From JAEXNA01 sp041676625 (lineage in GTDB: Bacteria > Vulcanimicrobiota > Xenobia > Xenobiales > JADMJV01): a stretch of DNA of 64,000 bases. The notes beneath the pieces are model-generated. The model did not search any database. It had not been told where the DNA came from and saw only the letters and a list, made by a program, of their open reading frames with translations. Location: contig JBAYRN010000007.1 in NCBI GenBank assembly GCA_041676625.1, positions 22,576 through 86,575 on the forward strand, given 5' to 3'. Every line of letters starts with the position of its first letter. Within the stretch, counting starts at the first letter, position 1. Below, in pieces: positions 17,673 to 25,554 of the stretch. A program made the translations under genes and the position numbers.

Positions 17673-18950
17673 AGCGGCTTCGTCCAGGGCTGTCTCGGTA
17701 GGGGGGTCTACCGGTTCCGGGGTGGGTGGAGGTTCGGGAGTCATCGTTGGGAGCGGAGCGCCGAAAGCGTCGGGGCCTTTCTCGCTGAGGATCCGGGCGA
17801 ACAGGTCCAGGCGCTCCCGGGCCAGGGCCAGATCGCTATTGACCGCCTTTAAGAAGAGGCGACGGGCGGTGGTGGCGTCGCCCAGGAGCAAGTGGCATTG
17901 GCCCCGTCCGTAATGGGCCTCCGGTAGCTTTTCAAATCTGTCGGTGGCGGCTTGGTAATACTCGATGGCGAGTTTGGGCCGCCCCAGCAGATGCTGGATG
18001 TAAGCCAGATAAAACAGCAGGTACGGGTTGAGCCCTTCGTTGTTGGCCGAAGCCAGGCAGCTCGTCTGGGCTTGCAAGAGCCGGAAGCGATGGTACGGTT
18101 TGCCCGCCTCGTTTTTGCTCATCAAGATGTAAGCCTCGGCCAGGTGGTAGGAGACCCGAAATGCGTGAGGATCGGTCTTACGAGCTGCTCTCAGATACTT
18201 AACGGCCTCCTGGAGAGGTTTCTTTTGCTCCTCGGGATCGGAGATGGCCCAGGCCTTTTCCAGCAGCCCCCGACCTTTCTTGAGGGCGTTCCCCGCTCTC
18301 ACGGAGTTGCCGAAGTTGGCGATCTCTTCTCGGAACTTTCTCTTGACCGGCTTGAGCGAATCGAGGTCCTCGGGCAAAAGGGGAGGATGGTGTTCGAGTT
18401 TGGGGACTTCCAGGGCGTGGAGCCTGGTTTCGACCTCGACCAATATGGGGCCCAACAGATAATCGGAAGAGCTCAGTTCGCTCGGCAGCCACTCGGGCTT
18501 GCCCCTACCCATGGACGCGGCTACTCGCTGAGAGAATTTCGGGCGTTCTACTCCGTCTCGAGGACCGAATCCGAACTGCCTCAACAGCGGAAGGGGGTCT
18601 CCGCCTCTCAGTTCGGCCAGTAGCTTCAGACTGGTTCTGCCCTGGTGGTGAGGTGAGAGTTCAGCGAGCTTGGCCAGGGTCGCCCAGAAGTTCTCACGCT
18701 CACCGGCGAGTTCCTGAGCCAGGGCCAGAAAGAAGAGGGGGGCTGGATTGGCAGGGTCTCTTTCGACGGCCTGCTGAAGCGAGGCGGCAGCCTCTTGATA
18801 TCGGTCCAATCTCAGAAAGAACAGCCCCTGCTGAGTCCACGGAAAGGTCGTCCCGTTCGGATTGGAGGTCAGGGTTTGAAAGAGAGATTCGGCCTTTTCC
18901 GCGTCGCCTTGCTCAAACGCGGTCCAGGCCGTTTTGATGGAGGCCGCCAT
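17664..18950 (-). CDS. TPR-repeat protein of unknown function
   Basis: 428 residues, soluble, with no signal peptide or membrane segment. TPR units are visible at the N-terminus (about 5-110, e.g. YQEAAASLQQAVERDPANPA) and again at about 230-385 (e.g. RPKLAIEYYQAATDRFEKLP). The middle (about 120-230) is not repeat-like and is rich in charged residues. The C-terminal 35 residues are a Pro/Glu/Thr-rich tail (EPPPTPEPVDPPTETALDEA). The start ATG 18950 has no strong ribosome site. It is divergent from the ExbD pair across a 104-base gap, so a shared control region is possible, but I found no clear promoter boxes there. The protein is probably a scaffold or partner-binding factor. Confidence 0.8.
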   Translation of the reverse strand: MAASIKTAWTAFEQGDAEKAESLFQTLTSNPNGTTFPWTQQGLFFLRLDRYQEAAASLQQAVERDPANPAPLFFLALAQELAGERENFWATLAKLAELSPHHQGRTSLKLLAELRGGDPLPLLRQFGFGPRDGVERPKFSQRVAASMGRGKPEWLPSELSSSDYLLGPILVEVETRLHALEVPKLEHHPPLLPEDLDSLKPVKRKFREEIANFGNSVRAGNALKKGRGLLEKAWAISDPEEQKKPLQEAVKYLRAARKTDPHAFRVSYHLAEAYILMSKNEAGKPYHRFRLLQAQTSCLASANNEGLNPYLLFYLAYIQHLLGRPKLAIEYYQAATDRFEKLPEAHYGRGQCHLLLGDATTARRLFLKAVNSDLALARERLDLFARILSEKGPDAFGAPLPTMTPEPPPTPEPVDPPTETALDEAAPE

Positions 18951-19054
18951 GGGCTTTGGTTTTCGTCGCCAGGCTAGCCAAAACCTTGGACGGGTCCGCC
19001 TACTCCGACACGCTCCTTGCCAGGTTAGGCGGTCTGGGCTGCGAATTGTAGGGC

Positions 19055-19462
19055 ATGAGCCAGGCTCAAAACAGGAGCAATACCACCTTTTCCGGGATCA
19101 ACGTCACACCCTTGACCGACGTGATGCTGGTCTTGTTGATCACCTTCTTGCTCAGCGCCAGTTCTTTCGAGCAATCCAACGTCACGGTGCCTCTGCCCCG
19201 GGTGACCGAGGTGCAAGAGGTGGAGAAGTACGCCTGTGTGATCCAGTTGAATGCGCAAGGAACGATCAGTTGGCCTGAGCCTGGGCTGGACGGGTTGGAG
19301 CGATTCGATGCTCTGGAGAGATTGAAGGCCTTGCGGGAAGAGAGGGTTCTGGCCGTCGGTGTCCACCGCGAGTGCCCGTATGGAAGAGTTTTTCCGGTTC
19401 TCGAAGCGGCCGCGGAAACGGGCTGGGAGGAGGTGGTGGTCTTGACCACCGAAGCGCTTTGA
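19055..19462 (+). CDS. ExbD/TolR-family biopolymer transport protein, copy 1
   Basis: 135 residues. A short cytoplasmic N-terminus (SGINVTPLTDVMLVLLITF) contains the family signature with the conserved Asp in TDVMLVLLI (about residue 22), which carries protons in ExbD/TolR. A single membrane helix (about 20-40) precedes a periplasmic domain. In known systems ExbD/TolR works with ExbB/TolQ to couple the proton-motive force to outer-membrane or gliding processes. No ExbB/TolQ gene is adjacent. The 3' end overlaps the next gene by 4 bases (TTGA), so the two are coupled. Confidence 0.9.
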   Translation: MSQAQNRSNTTFSGINVTPLTDVMLVLLITFLLSASSFEQSNVTVPLPRVTEVQEVEKYACVIQLNAQGTISWPEPGLDGLERFDALERLKALREERVLAVGVHRECPYGRVFPVLEAAAETGWEEVVVLTTEAL

Positions 19463-19896
19463 TTCGACGTCGGCGATATCATCGGGCCCGCTCTCAAGAG
19501 GGAGCGTTTCAGGCCATCAATATCACTCCCTTCACGGATGTTTTGTTGGTGTTGCTGATTATCTTTTTGATAGCCGGCTCCAGTCTGGCTCCCAGTGGCC
19601 TGGAGGTGGATGAACTGGCTCAGGAAACCGCGCTGGGAGTGGAGGGCGCTCAGGAGAGTGACGAGTTGACCCTCTTCGTGCATCCGGACGGAACCCTGAC
19701 CCGGGTTGAAAATGGTGAGATCACCGAGGACATCGATCCAGAGTCCCTCGCTCCGGTGGGCTCTATAAATTTGACCGCCGACCGCTCCACTCCGATCGAA
19801 CCGGTGATCAAAGCTTACGACCGTTTGTTGCGCCTTGGCTGGTCCTCGGTCCGACTGGCTTCACCCCAGGAAGATCCGTCAGCGCTTAAATTTTAG
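19459..19896 (+). CDS. ExbD/TolR-family biopolymer transport protein, copy 2
   Basis: 145 residues from the TTG at 19459, which overlaps the first copy's stop as TTGA. This start gives a compact basic N-terminus (LIRRRRYHRARSQEG) ahead of the signature AINITPFTDVLLVLLIIFLI, with the conserved Asp and one membrane helix. A longer frame opens upstream but would run through the first gene in another frame. The periplasmic part has the alternating pattern of ExbD and ends RLGWSSVRLASPQEDP. Heteromeric ExbD pairs are known in some Ton and gliding systems; the partner channel must be encoded elsewhere. The 3' end overlaps the convergent gene by 18 bases. Confidence 0.87.
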   Translation: MIRRRRYHRARSQEGAFQAINITPFTDVLLVLLIIFLIAGSSLAPSGLEVDELAQETALGVEGAQESDELTLFVHPDGTLTRVENGEITEDIDPESLAPVGSINLTADRSTPIEPVIKAYDRLLRLGWSSVRLASPQEDPSALKF

Positions 19897-21516
19897 CAGC
19901 ATGGCTTTCTGCTCGAAGTCGGTAGAGCGGGCGTAGTCGTTCATCTGATCGTAGATTTCAGCTTGCAACTGCAGGACCGGTACCAGATCCCGCGTTTCTT
20001 TGCCCCGGATCTCGGTCATCAGTTTTTGGGCCTCTTCGGCCAGGGCCAGACTCTCGGTGAGTACACGGTTTTTCTTGAGGATGCTGGCCAGTCCAAGAAG
20101 AACCTTGTACTCTCGCTCCTTGTTCTCTACTCCGCACAGACGGACCAATTGGAGGCAGCGCCGATAAGATTGCTCGGCGAAGCCCAGACGCTGGTCGCGT
20201 CCGATCTCGGCCAGATAAAGATATTTATCGGCCAAGTCATTTTGATCAGTGCCCAACTTTTCCCGCAGCGAGAGGGCCCGCTGCCACAGGGCTGCCCCCT
20301 CCTCAAACCGGTACTTGTCGAAGTGGTTTAGAGCCTCTGATTCCCAAACCGGCAAGACATCGGCGTACAACTCGTGGGACTCACTGGTCTGTCCGGCCGA
20401 CTCCAGGCTTGCCGCCAGTTCCAGGCGGCTATTCATGACTCGGGGGTCCGAGGAGGGTGACAATAGCTCGCGCAGCCGCAGGAACACTCGGTCCTGCTCC
20501 ACCGGAGCGTGACCGATTTCAGTCAGGACCTGCCGGTTTTGCTCAAGAAAAGTCAGGGCCTCCTCAGCCCGGTCCGAGGTCTTGGTTTGAATGGTTTCAA
20601 AAAGGCTCCCTGTGAGAGCTCGGGTCAAGAGGGAAATCTCGGGTTCCAGCAGGCCCGCCATGGACATGTCACCGATGGCGATAAAGCCCCAGGTGCGGGC
20701 CGGCCAGTTCACCTGGGTGAGCGGTCGGGCGATTCCGTCGACCAGATGAAACCAACCGGCATCGGCGGGATTTCGAGCCAGGCCGCACATCCCCGCCTGG
20801 ATGGCGCGAAGGTGCGGGGCCAGGTGGGAAAGGTTGACCACGGTACCCTGGCTGGGGGTGCTCACCAGAGTGGACAGAGTCTGGTGGTGCTGTCGTTCAA
20901 AATTGGTACCGGTTACCAACGATTCGGGAAGTCGGGTGTAGCGCTCGATGGGGCGCCCCGAAATGATGATATCCAGGGGAGTGAGGAAGCAACGCTTGCG
21001 GATCAGGGCGACTTCGGGTAGTTCATTGCCCATGGCCTGATTCACCCGCCGATAATTACCGGATCCTTTGAGAATGATTCGGGTGGTCATCTTGGCCAGG
21101 TTCAAGTCACTGAGGTCGGCCTGCTCTATCTTGGGCGCTGCGAAACCTTTGTAGTGGGCGCTGAACATGCCGTTCTCGGTGAGAAAGTCCAGTTGAATGG
21201 CACCCTCATCGTGGCCCAGGTGGACCCGGAAGGCGTTGGAAATTTCAGACAAGCCTTCTACCCCCCGGTGGAGTTGAGCGGCCACTGCCTCGGTGAGCTT
21301 TTTGGCGTCGTGAGTCAGAACCAGATCGACTCCCTGGATGCGAACCTCCAAGCGGTGGGCGCCCAGTCGCACAGCCGTGGCTATGAAGCCGAGAATGGCC
21401 TCTTCTGGGACCTCCTGGATGCTCTTTTGAAGCTTGCTCTCGGCAAACTTAATAGTCTTGTCCTTTATTCCGGAAACAAATCGATTGACGAATCCTGTGT
21501 CAGGTTGCGAATCCAT
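19879..21516 (-). CDS. Unrecognised protein with C-terminal TPR-like repeats
   Basis: 545 residues, soluble. Residues 30-300 form a globular domain that I do not recognise with certainty. Its layout (an early helix AILGFIATAVRLGAHRLEVR followed by beta strands and a KMTTRIILKGSG segment) faintly recalls HSP90/GHKL-type ATPases, but the Asn of the ATP motif and the DxGxG box are not visible, so nucleotide binding is unsupported. From about 330 onward there are TPR-like helical repeats (e.g. ALNHFDKYRFEEGAALWQRA, LGFAEQSYRRCLQLVRLC). The start ATG 21516 has AGGAG six bases upstream. It converges with the second ExbD gene (18-base overlap). The CRP-type site at 21559 lies 43 bases upstream of its start, so it could be regulated by it. 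Confidence 0.75.
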   Translation of the reverse strand: MDSQPDTGFVNRFVSGIKDKTIKFAESKLQKSIQEVPEEAILGFIATAVRLGAHRLEVRIQGVDLVLTHDAKKLTEAVAAQLHRGVEGLSEISNAFRVHLGHDEGAIQLDFLTENGMFSAHYKGFAAPKIEQADLSDLNLAKMTTRIILKGSGNYRRVNQAMGNELPEVALIRKRCFLTPLDIIISGRPIERYTRLPESLVTGTNFERQHHQTLSTLVSTPSQGTVVNLSHLAPHLRAIQAGMCGLARNPADAGWFHLVDGIARPLTQVNWPARTWGFIAIGDMSMAGLLEPEISLLTRALTGSLFETIQTKTSDRAEEALTFLEQNRQVLTEIGHAPVEQDRVFLRLRELLSPSSDPRVMNSRLELAASLESAGQTSESHELYADVLPVWESEALNHFDKYRFEEGAALWQRALSLREKLGTDQNDLADKYLYLAEIGRDQRLGFAEQSYRRCLQLVRLCGVENKEREYKVLLGLASILKKNRVLTESLALAEEAQKLMTEIRGKETRDLVPVLQLQAEIYDQMNDYARSTDFEQKAMLLKFKR

Positions 21517-21558
21517 ATCTCCTATTTATTGGTAAAGCCCGAGGAAAACCTTCCTTTT

Positions 21559-21602
21559 TGTGATCCAGATCACATGTGGGAACATGCGGTCGAGGATATA
21601 AT
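21559..21602 (+). promoter_or_regulatory. CRP-type operator with TATAAT at class-II spacing
   Basis: TGTGA-TCCAGA-TCACA at 21559-21574 is a perfect match to the CRP half-site pair with a 6-base spacer. A perfect TATAAT lies at 21597-21602 on the plus strand with no -35 box. Predicted +1 is 21609, so the operator centre is at -42.5, within one base of the -41.5 typical of activator-dependent class II promoters. It could alternatively act on the minus-strand gene starting at 21516, but no good -10 is seen in that direction. Confidence 0.55.
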
Positions 21603-21608
21603 GAATTT

Positions 21609-21725
21609 AGCAAAACGACACTCCCAAGACACCCAATCCCCTGCAGCCCGGAGCCCCCACTCCGGGCTGCAACCTTTTAGACAGAAATTCTGGGAATACA
21701 AAAAGCCCTCTTCTGAGAGGGCTTT
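21609..21725 (+). ncRNA. Candidate CRP-regulated small RNA
   Basis: A transcript from the TATAAT at 21597 would cross no coding sequence. It would contain an 11-bp perfect hairpin (GCAGCCCGGAG 21643-21653, loop CCCCCA, CTCCGGGCTGC 21660-21670), a small CAGAA/TTCTG hairpin (21682-21692) and a 10-bp terminator-like hairpin (21702-21725) with only TTT after it. The last hairpin also serves the convergent tRNA-Asn. No matching RNA family is recognised. Presence of an RNA is inferred. Confidence 0.35.
21697..21725 (-). terminator. Terminator of tRNA-Asn
   Basis: Read on the minus strand: AAAGCCCTCT, loop CAGA, AGAGGGCTTT followed by TT, giving a T5 run. It begins directly after the encoded CCA of the tRNA. 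Confidence 0.75.
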
Positions 21726-21726
21726 G

Positions 21727-21801
21727 TGGCTCCGACGGCTGGACTCGAACCAGCGACCGATCGGTTAACAGCCGATTGCTCTACCACTGAGCTACGTCGG
21801 A
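21727..21801 (-). tRNA. tRNA-Asn (anticodon GTT)
   Basis: The minus strand folds as a complete cloverleaf: acceptor TCCGACG/CGTCGGA, D-arm GCTC-AGTGGTA-GAGC, anticodon arm ATCGG-CTGTTAA-CCGAT with anticodon GTT, T-arm CTGG-TTCGAGTC-CAG. The discriminator is G and CCA is encoded. It has its own promoter (21841-21813) and terminator. Confidence 0.97.
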
Positions 21802-21812
21802 TAGTGTCACGG

Positions 21813-21841
21813 ATTATAACAAGTCGCTCGGTGGATGTCTA
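21813..21841 (-). promoter_or_regulatory. sigma70-type promoter of tRNA-Asn
   Basis: TAGACA (21841-21836), 17-base spacer, TATAAT (21818-21813) on the minus strand. The TAG of the -35 box is also the stop codon of the upstream hemerythrin-like gene. Predicted +1 is about 6 bases before the tRNA. Confidence 0.75.
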
Positions 21842-22438
21842 CCCTCTCTCGAAATATGCCAGAGCCGGATAGACCGCCTCAAGTTTTCTCTCCAGATTGT
21901 GCTCCACCAGATGGAAAAATTCCAAATCGAAATGCTCTCTGGCCCTGGCGTCCAGCTCTCCTCGGTCCCACTGACGAAGCAATCCTGGCAAGCGTGTTAA
22001 CCCGGCCTCCATGCCCCTGTGTTCGTAGGTCAACTCCTTTAACGCTCGTTCCGCTGAAGGGAGAAACCCGAGCAAGCGAGGGAAGAGATCGTTCTCCTGG
22101 CTATTGATGTGGCTCTGGACTAGTTCACTGTATCCGTCAAGGTCCCGGCCTTGGAACAGCTCTCGATAGCCTTCGAGTATTTGGTGACACTCCAGGACCC
22201 AATCCTCCGGTACCGCTGGGTCGACGGCTGGAGACAACCATAGAATCTGCTCATACCTGGCCGAAGAAGTCAGAACCAGCGGCCGATAGGAGGTCAGCTC
22301 CCGGAACCAGTTCTTCTTTGGTCTTCGGGCCACCCACAAAAGAGCAGGAGGTTGGTCGCCCAGCCGTTTCAGGAGTTCGCGTTCCAACTCCTCGACTGGG
22401 TGTTCGCGAAGATCTACGGTAGGGGAAAGGGAACCCAA
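21839..22438 (-). CDS. Hemerythrin-like (HHE) domain protein with an unrecognised N-terminal half
   Basis: 199 residues from a TTG start at 22438. AGGAGG lies 4 bases upstream, and the gene overlaps the end of the upstream TolB-like gene by 25 bases, so translation is probably coupled. The C-terminal half carries hemerythrin-like metal-ligand patterns: HINSQENDLFPRL (His, Glu), YEHRGMEAGL (Glu-His) and LVEHNLERKLEAVYP (His, Glu). Such domains bind a di-iron centre and sense or handle oxygen, NO or iron. The N-terminal 90 residues (e.g. LLWVARRPKKNWFRELTSYR) look like a small alpha/beta domain reminiscent of the DUF2249-type regions that often sit beside HHE domains; I am not certain of that. 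Soluble, cytoplasmic. Confidence 0.75.
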   Translation of the reverse strand: MGSLSPTVDLREHPVEELERELLKRLGDQPPALLWVARRPKKNWFRELTSYRPLVLTSSARYEQILWLSPAVDPAVPEDWVLECHQILEGYRELFQGRDLDGYSELVQSHINSQENDLFPRLLGFLPSAERALKELTYEHRGMEAGLTRLPGLLRQWDRGELDARAREHFDLEFFHLVEHNLERKLEAVYPALAYFERG

Positions 22439-23286
22439 ATGGCCTCCTCGGGGACCAACCGGCCTCTGAGTGGGAACAAAGCGGCTTTGCTGTCTGAGGG
22501 ATCATAGGTGTAGAGAACCCCGTCGTCGATGAAGAGGATCAAGCTTCCGTCCACCGAGTAGCATGGGGAGACCAGTCCCTGTTGCTCGGGGACCAGAGTG
22601 CGGAGCTTGTCAGTCTCCAGGTCTTTTTCGAACAGAACACTCCGGCGCTTGGGCGGGTGTCCGACGGTGGCTACGAATCGTTTCCCGCTGGGGCTCCAGT
22701 TCGGTGCGCCGTGAGCAAAAGGGCTTTCCGTGAGCTTTGTGAGGGCGTCGTTTTCAAGCTCCAGCCGATAAACTTCGGTCAGGCCACTTCGACGAGACAG
22801 AAACAATACGAATTTGCCGTCCGGGGAGTATTCGGCCCGGGTGTTGATCCCACCGTCGTAGGTCAGCCGCTTGAGTTCTCGACTATCCAGGTCCATCTCA
22901 CAGAGTTCTAAGGGACCCCACATATCGGTGGAAAAGAGGAGCTTTTTTCCGTCGGGGGAGACCGAAGGATAAAGCGCTTCGGCTTTCAGATCAACCTCCA
23001 GTTGAAAATCTTTTCCCCGGGTATCCACCGAGCAGATCTGATGTCTGGCCAGGATCGGCCTGACGTAGAAAAAGCGCTCCAGTGCCGGAGAGTAAGCCGG
23101 CTGCATCTGATGGCCGGGTTCTTTGCTCAGCCGTTGCAGATCCCGCCCATCGGGCCGACAGATAAAGAGCTTCTTGAGCCCGTTATGCTCGGCCACCAGG
23201 ACGACCCGCTCGGAGAGGGGGCCCGCCGAGCTGGAACAGAAGAAGAGCAGAACCAGGAGTAGGGATTTGATGCCGATTGTTCTCAT
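22414..23286 (-). CDS. Exported TolB-like beta-propeller (PD40) protein
   Basis: 290 residues. A signal peptide (MRTIGIKSLLLVLLFFCSSS) may be lipoprotein-like because of the Cys at position 17. Six or seven PD40/WD40-like blades follow with the typical patterns YSPDGKFVLFLSRR, SPDGKKLLFST and WSPSGKRFVATVG. Family relatives include the periplasmic TolB propeller that binds Pal and colicins, but the N-terminal TolB domain is absent, so this is a stand-alone propeller. The start ATG 23286 lacks a clear ribosome site. It is the first gene of a two-gene unit with the hemerythrin-like gene. Confidence 0.85.
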   Translation of the reverse strand: MRTIGIKSLLLVLLFFCSSSAGPLSERVVLVAEHNGLKKLFICRPDGRDLQRLSKEPGHQMQPAYSPALERFFYVRPILARHQICSVDTRGKDFQLEVDLKAEALYPSVSPDGKKLLFSTDMWGPLELCEMDLDSRELKRLTYDGGINTRAEYSPDGKFVLFLSRRSGLTEVYRLELENDALTKLTESPFAHGAPNWSPSGKRFVATVGHPPKRRSVLFEKDLETDKLRTLVPEQQGLVSPCYSVDGSLILFIDDGVLYTYDPSDSKAALFPLRGRLVPEEAIWVPFPLP

Positions 23287-23296
23287 GGAAAGTCAG

Positions 23297-23333
23297 AAAA
23301 CACTGAGAGCCCGTTCCGGGAACAGGCTCTCAG
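23297..23333 (-). terminator. Terminator after the exported protein gene at 23355
   Basis: On the minus strand CTGAGAGCC (23333-23325) pairs with GGCTCTCAG (23311-23303), extended inward by GTTC/GAAC after one mismatch, followed by TGTTTTCTG. Confidence 0.65.
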
Positions 23334-23354
23334 GATGCTATTGCCTCCGTTGAC

Positions 23355-24119
23355 CTACTCGACCCAGGTGGTAGGGTGCATGTGGGTCACGATCCAGGCG
23401 TTCTCCGCATTTCGCTGCGTATTGTATCGCACGTTGTACGGAACCCGCGTGGCTACGGCATAGGTGTTTCCGAAGCGTTCCCACGACATAATTTCGTAGT
23501 GGTAATTGCCGTGTTCATCAACGCCGGTAGCCATGGTGACCGGAATGCCGGCGATGTTGGTCGCCTTGGGACCGGTCCAGGTGCCGCAAACCATTTCCTC
23601 GATGCGGGCCTGCATGTCGCTCACGATGGTCTGAGGGGATTGGTCCTGGATGCGGCCGTTGGCCCAGACGCCCAGACGTTCGGCGAACTCCAACCTCATG
23701 AACTCTCGGTCAGCACCCATGGCTCCGAGTTTGTTGGTGGGGTAACGCCCCATTGGGGTCCACATGGTGACATCCCCGTCGTCCAGATAGAACGTGATGG
23801 GACGATTCTGGTAGCAGAAGAACTCTTCACCTTGCAGATTGTAAGGCACCTCGCTGAGGGTCTTGCACTCATGTTTTTCGTACACGAACGGCTTCACCGG
23901 GGGCGGTGGTGGAGTAACGACCTGCTCCCGGCGAGTTTCGGTGCGCTGAACAGGCGCCTTGACCGCTCTTTGCGGTGCTCTGGGTTGCCGGTCTGGACCC
24001 AGCAATGCCATTTCAACTCTGGCGTCATCGGCGGATTGAGCCGGTTCTGCACCGGCTACGCCGATGAACAGTCCACCGGCAAGTACGGCCGACAGGCCGA
24101 TTCGAATAAACTTTCTCAT
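23355..24119 (-). CDS. Exported protein of unknown function with a Pro-rich linker
   Basis: 254 residues. ATG 24119 is chosen because AGGAGG lies 8 bases upstream and a signal peptide begins there (MRKFIRIGLSAVLAGGLFIG, cut near AGA/EPA). Longer frames upstream have no support. A Pro/Arg/Gln-rich linker (about 45-75) precedes a globular domain of about 180 residues with three cysteines (HECKT, FFCYQN, MVCGTW), rich in Trp and Tyr. I do not recognise the domain. The gene is flanked by its own terminator. It is divergent from the pcnB-like gene. Confidence 0.75.
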   Translation of the reverse strand: MRKFIRIGLSAVLAGGLFIGVAGAEPAQSADDARVEMALLGPDRQPRAPQRAVKAPVQRTETRREQVVTPPPPPVKPFVYEKHECKTLSEVPYNLQGEEFFCYQNRPITFYLDDGDVTMWTPMGRYPTNKLGAMGADREFMRLEFAERLGVWANGRIQDQSPQTIVSDMQARIEEMVCGTWTGPKATNIAGIPVTMATGVDEHGNYHYEIMSWERFGNTYAVATRVPYNVRYNTQRNAENAWIVTHMHPTTWVE

Positions 24120-24279
24120 GTAATAAACCTCCTCATTCCCCGTCATACCGACTTTCGAGAGTGCAGCCATCTCGAGTCGGTAAAAGGTTAAGTGGCGTTT
24201 CGGCTACACCGGCACGCTTCCCTCTTGGCAGATGACCTCGGGGGAGAGGAAAACCTTCTAAGCGCCAGAACCAACCTCG

Positions 24280-25554
24280 GTGCGTGTCCTATCCCGTAGT
24301 GAACATCCGGTATCCCGAAGATTTGTAAATTCAGGAGCGCTTCGGGTGCTCAATCGACTTTACCGAGCGGGGCATACGGCCTATCTGGTGGGAGGAAGCG
24401 TGCGGGATCTGTTTCTCAAGCGCACCCCCAAAGATTTTGATATCGTCACCTCGGCCCGGCCCACGCAGGTTCGAAAGCTTTTTCGAAACTGTCGCCTGAT
24501 CGGTCGACGCTTCCGCCTGGCCCATGTGCATTTTTCCGGCGGAGAGATCGTGGAGGTGGCGACCTTTCGCTGCCAGCCTGAATCGGAGGACGACGACGAT
24601 CTCTTGCTCCGCAGCGATAACCGCTTCGGCTCGCCTAAGGAAGACGCTTTTCGCCGAGACTTCACCATCAATGGGCTGTTTTACGATATCTCGAATTACA
24701 GCGTCATCGACTACGTAGACGGGGTCCGAGATATCGAAAAGCGGGTCATCCGTACCATCAATGATCCCTGGACCCGGTTTCAGGAAGACCCGGTCAGGAT
24801 GATTCGAGCGGTGAAGTTTGCCTCTAAGTTGAACTTTCGGATCGAGAACAAGACCTGGACTGCCATGCAAGAGTCCAAAGAGGCTATCCATAAGTCGCCC
24901 CCTCCGAGGGTCCAGGAGGAGTTGGCCAGGCTCTTGGAGGAGGGGGCCAGTTGCCGAGCTATGACTCTGATGGAAGAATCCGGCCTCCTGAAAGAGCTTG
25001 ATCCCAACCTGGCCAAGTATCTTAAGAGTTCTAAGAACAGACCCTCCCTGGACAAGGATGGGCGCTTGCTCTTCAATCTGTTGAGCCGGGTCGATGCCTA
25101 TCTGGAGAACGAAGCCAAACCTACCCGCGCTCTACTTTTTTGCGTCTGGATGTTGCCGTTCTTGCTGGCCAAAGATTTTTTCGAGGCGTCCAGCCCCGAT
25201 CTGTTGGCTCGCCGGTTGGCCGAGGAGGTCCTGGCCCCGTTCGGTGCCTCCCGCAAGGACCTGGAACGGGTAGCCCAATTGGCCCTGGCCCTGCGCCGAT
25301 TTCAACAGGGGAGCAAACGCAGTCGTCGCAACGCTCCCAAATCTCTCCTCGGTAAATCGTATTTTCACGAAGCCCTCAACGTGTATCGGTTTCTGCTGGA
25401 GGCCACCGGTGAGGATATGGAGCCGATGGAGTGGTGGCTGGAGCAGAAAGAGTCCTTTGACTCCAGCAAGAAGGCCAAGCCCGTCACCGCAGCTCCGGCC
25501 CGTGCCAATGAGAGCAGGCAGAGCCGTCGCCGACGGTTTCGTAAGAGGAGCTAA
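24280..25554 (+). CDS. pcnB: PcnB-type polynucleotide nucleotidyltransferase (poly(A) polymerase or CCA-adding)
   Basis: 424 residues. It is a class II nucleotidyltransferase: LVGGSVRDLFLKRTPKDFDI carries the GG motif and the catalytic DxD, and RRDFTINGLFYD and FQEDPVRMIRAVKFASKL complete the head and neck. The start GTG 24280 is supported by resemblance of its N-terminus (RSEHPVSRRFVNSGALRVLN) to that of E. coli poly(A) polymerase I. The C-terminus is strongly basic (SRQSRRRRFRKRS), as in RNA-binding PcnB. Members of this group are often CCA-adding enzymes in lineages other than Proteobacteria. Both tRNAs seen here encode CCA, which leaves a repair or polyadenylation role open. The stop overlaps rpiA by one base (TAATG). 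Confidence 0.88.
   Translation: MRVLSRSEHPVSRRFVNSGALRVLNRLYRAGHTAYLVGGSVRDLFLKRTPKDFDIVTSARPTQVRKLFRNCRLIGRRFRLAHVHFSGGEIVEVATFRCQPESEDDDDLLLRSDNRFGSPKEDAFRRDFTINGLFYDISNYSVIDYVDGVRDIEKRVIRTINDPWTRFQEDPVRMIRAVKFASKLNFRIENKTWTAMQESKEAIHKSPPPRVQEELARLLEEGASCRAMTLMEESGLLKELDPNLAKYLKSSKNRPSLDKDGRLLFNLLSRVDAYLENEAKPTRALLFCVWMLPFLLAKDFFEASSPDLLARRLAEEVLAPFGASRKDLERVAQLALALRRFQQGSKRSRRNAPKSLLGKSYFHEALNVYRFLLEATGEDMEPMEWWLEQKESFDSSKKAKPVTAAPARANESRQSRRRRFRKRS

Noticed and set aside
19372..19458. Upstream extension of the second ExbD frame
   Set aside because: It would overlap the first ExbD in another frame with low-complexity Gly/Arg sequence. The TTG at 19459 gives a normal ExbD N-terminus.
19055..19896. 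The two ExbD frames as one gene broken by a frameshift
   Set aside because: Each has its own complete ITPFTDV-type signature, membrane helix and periplasmic domain, so they are two genes.
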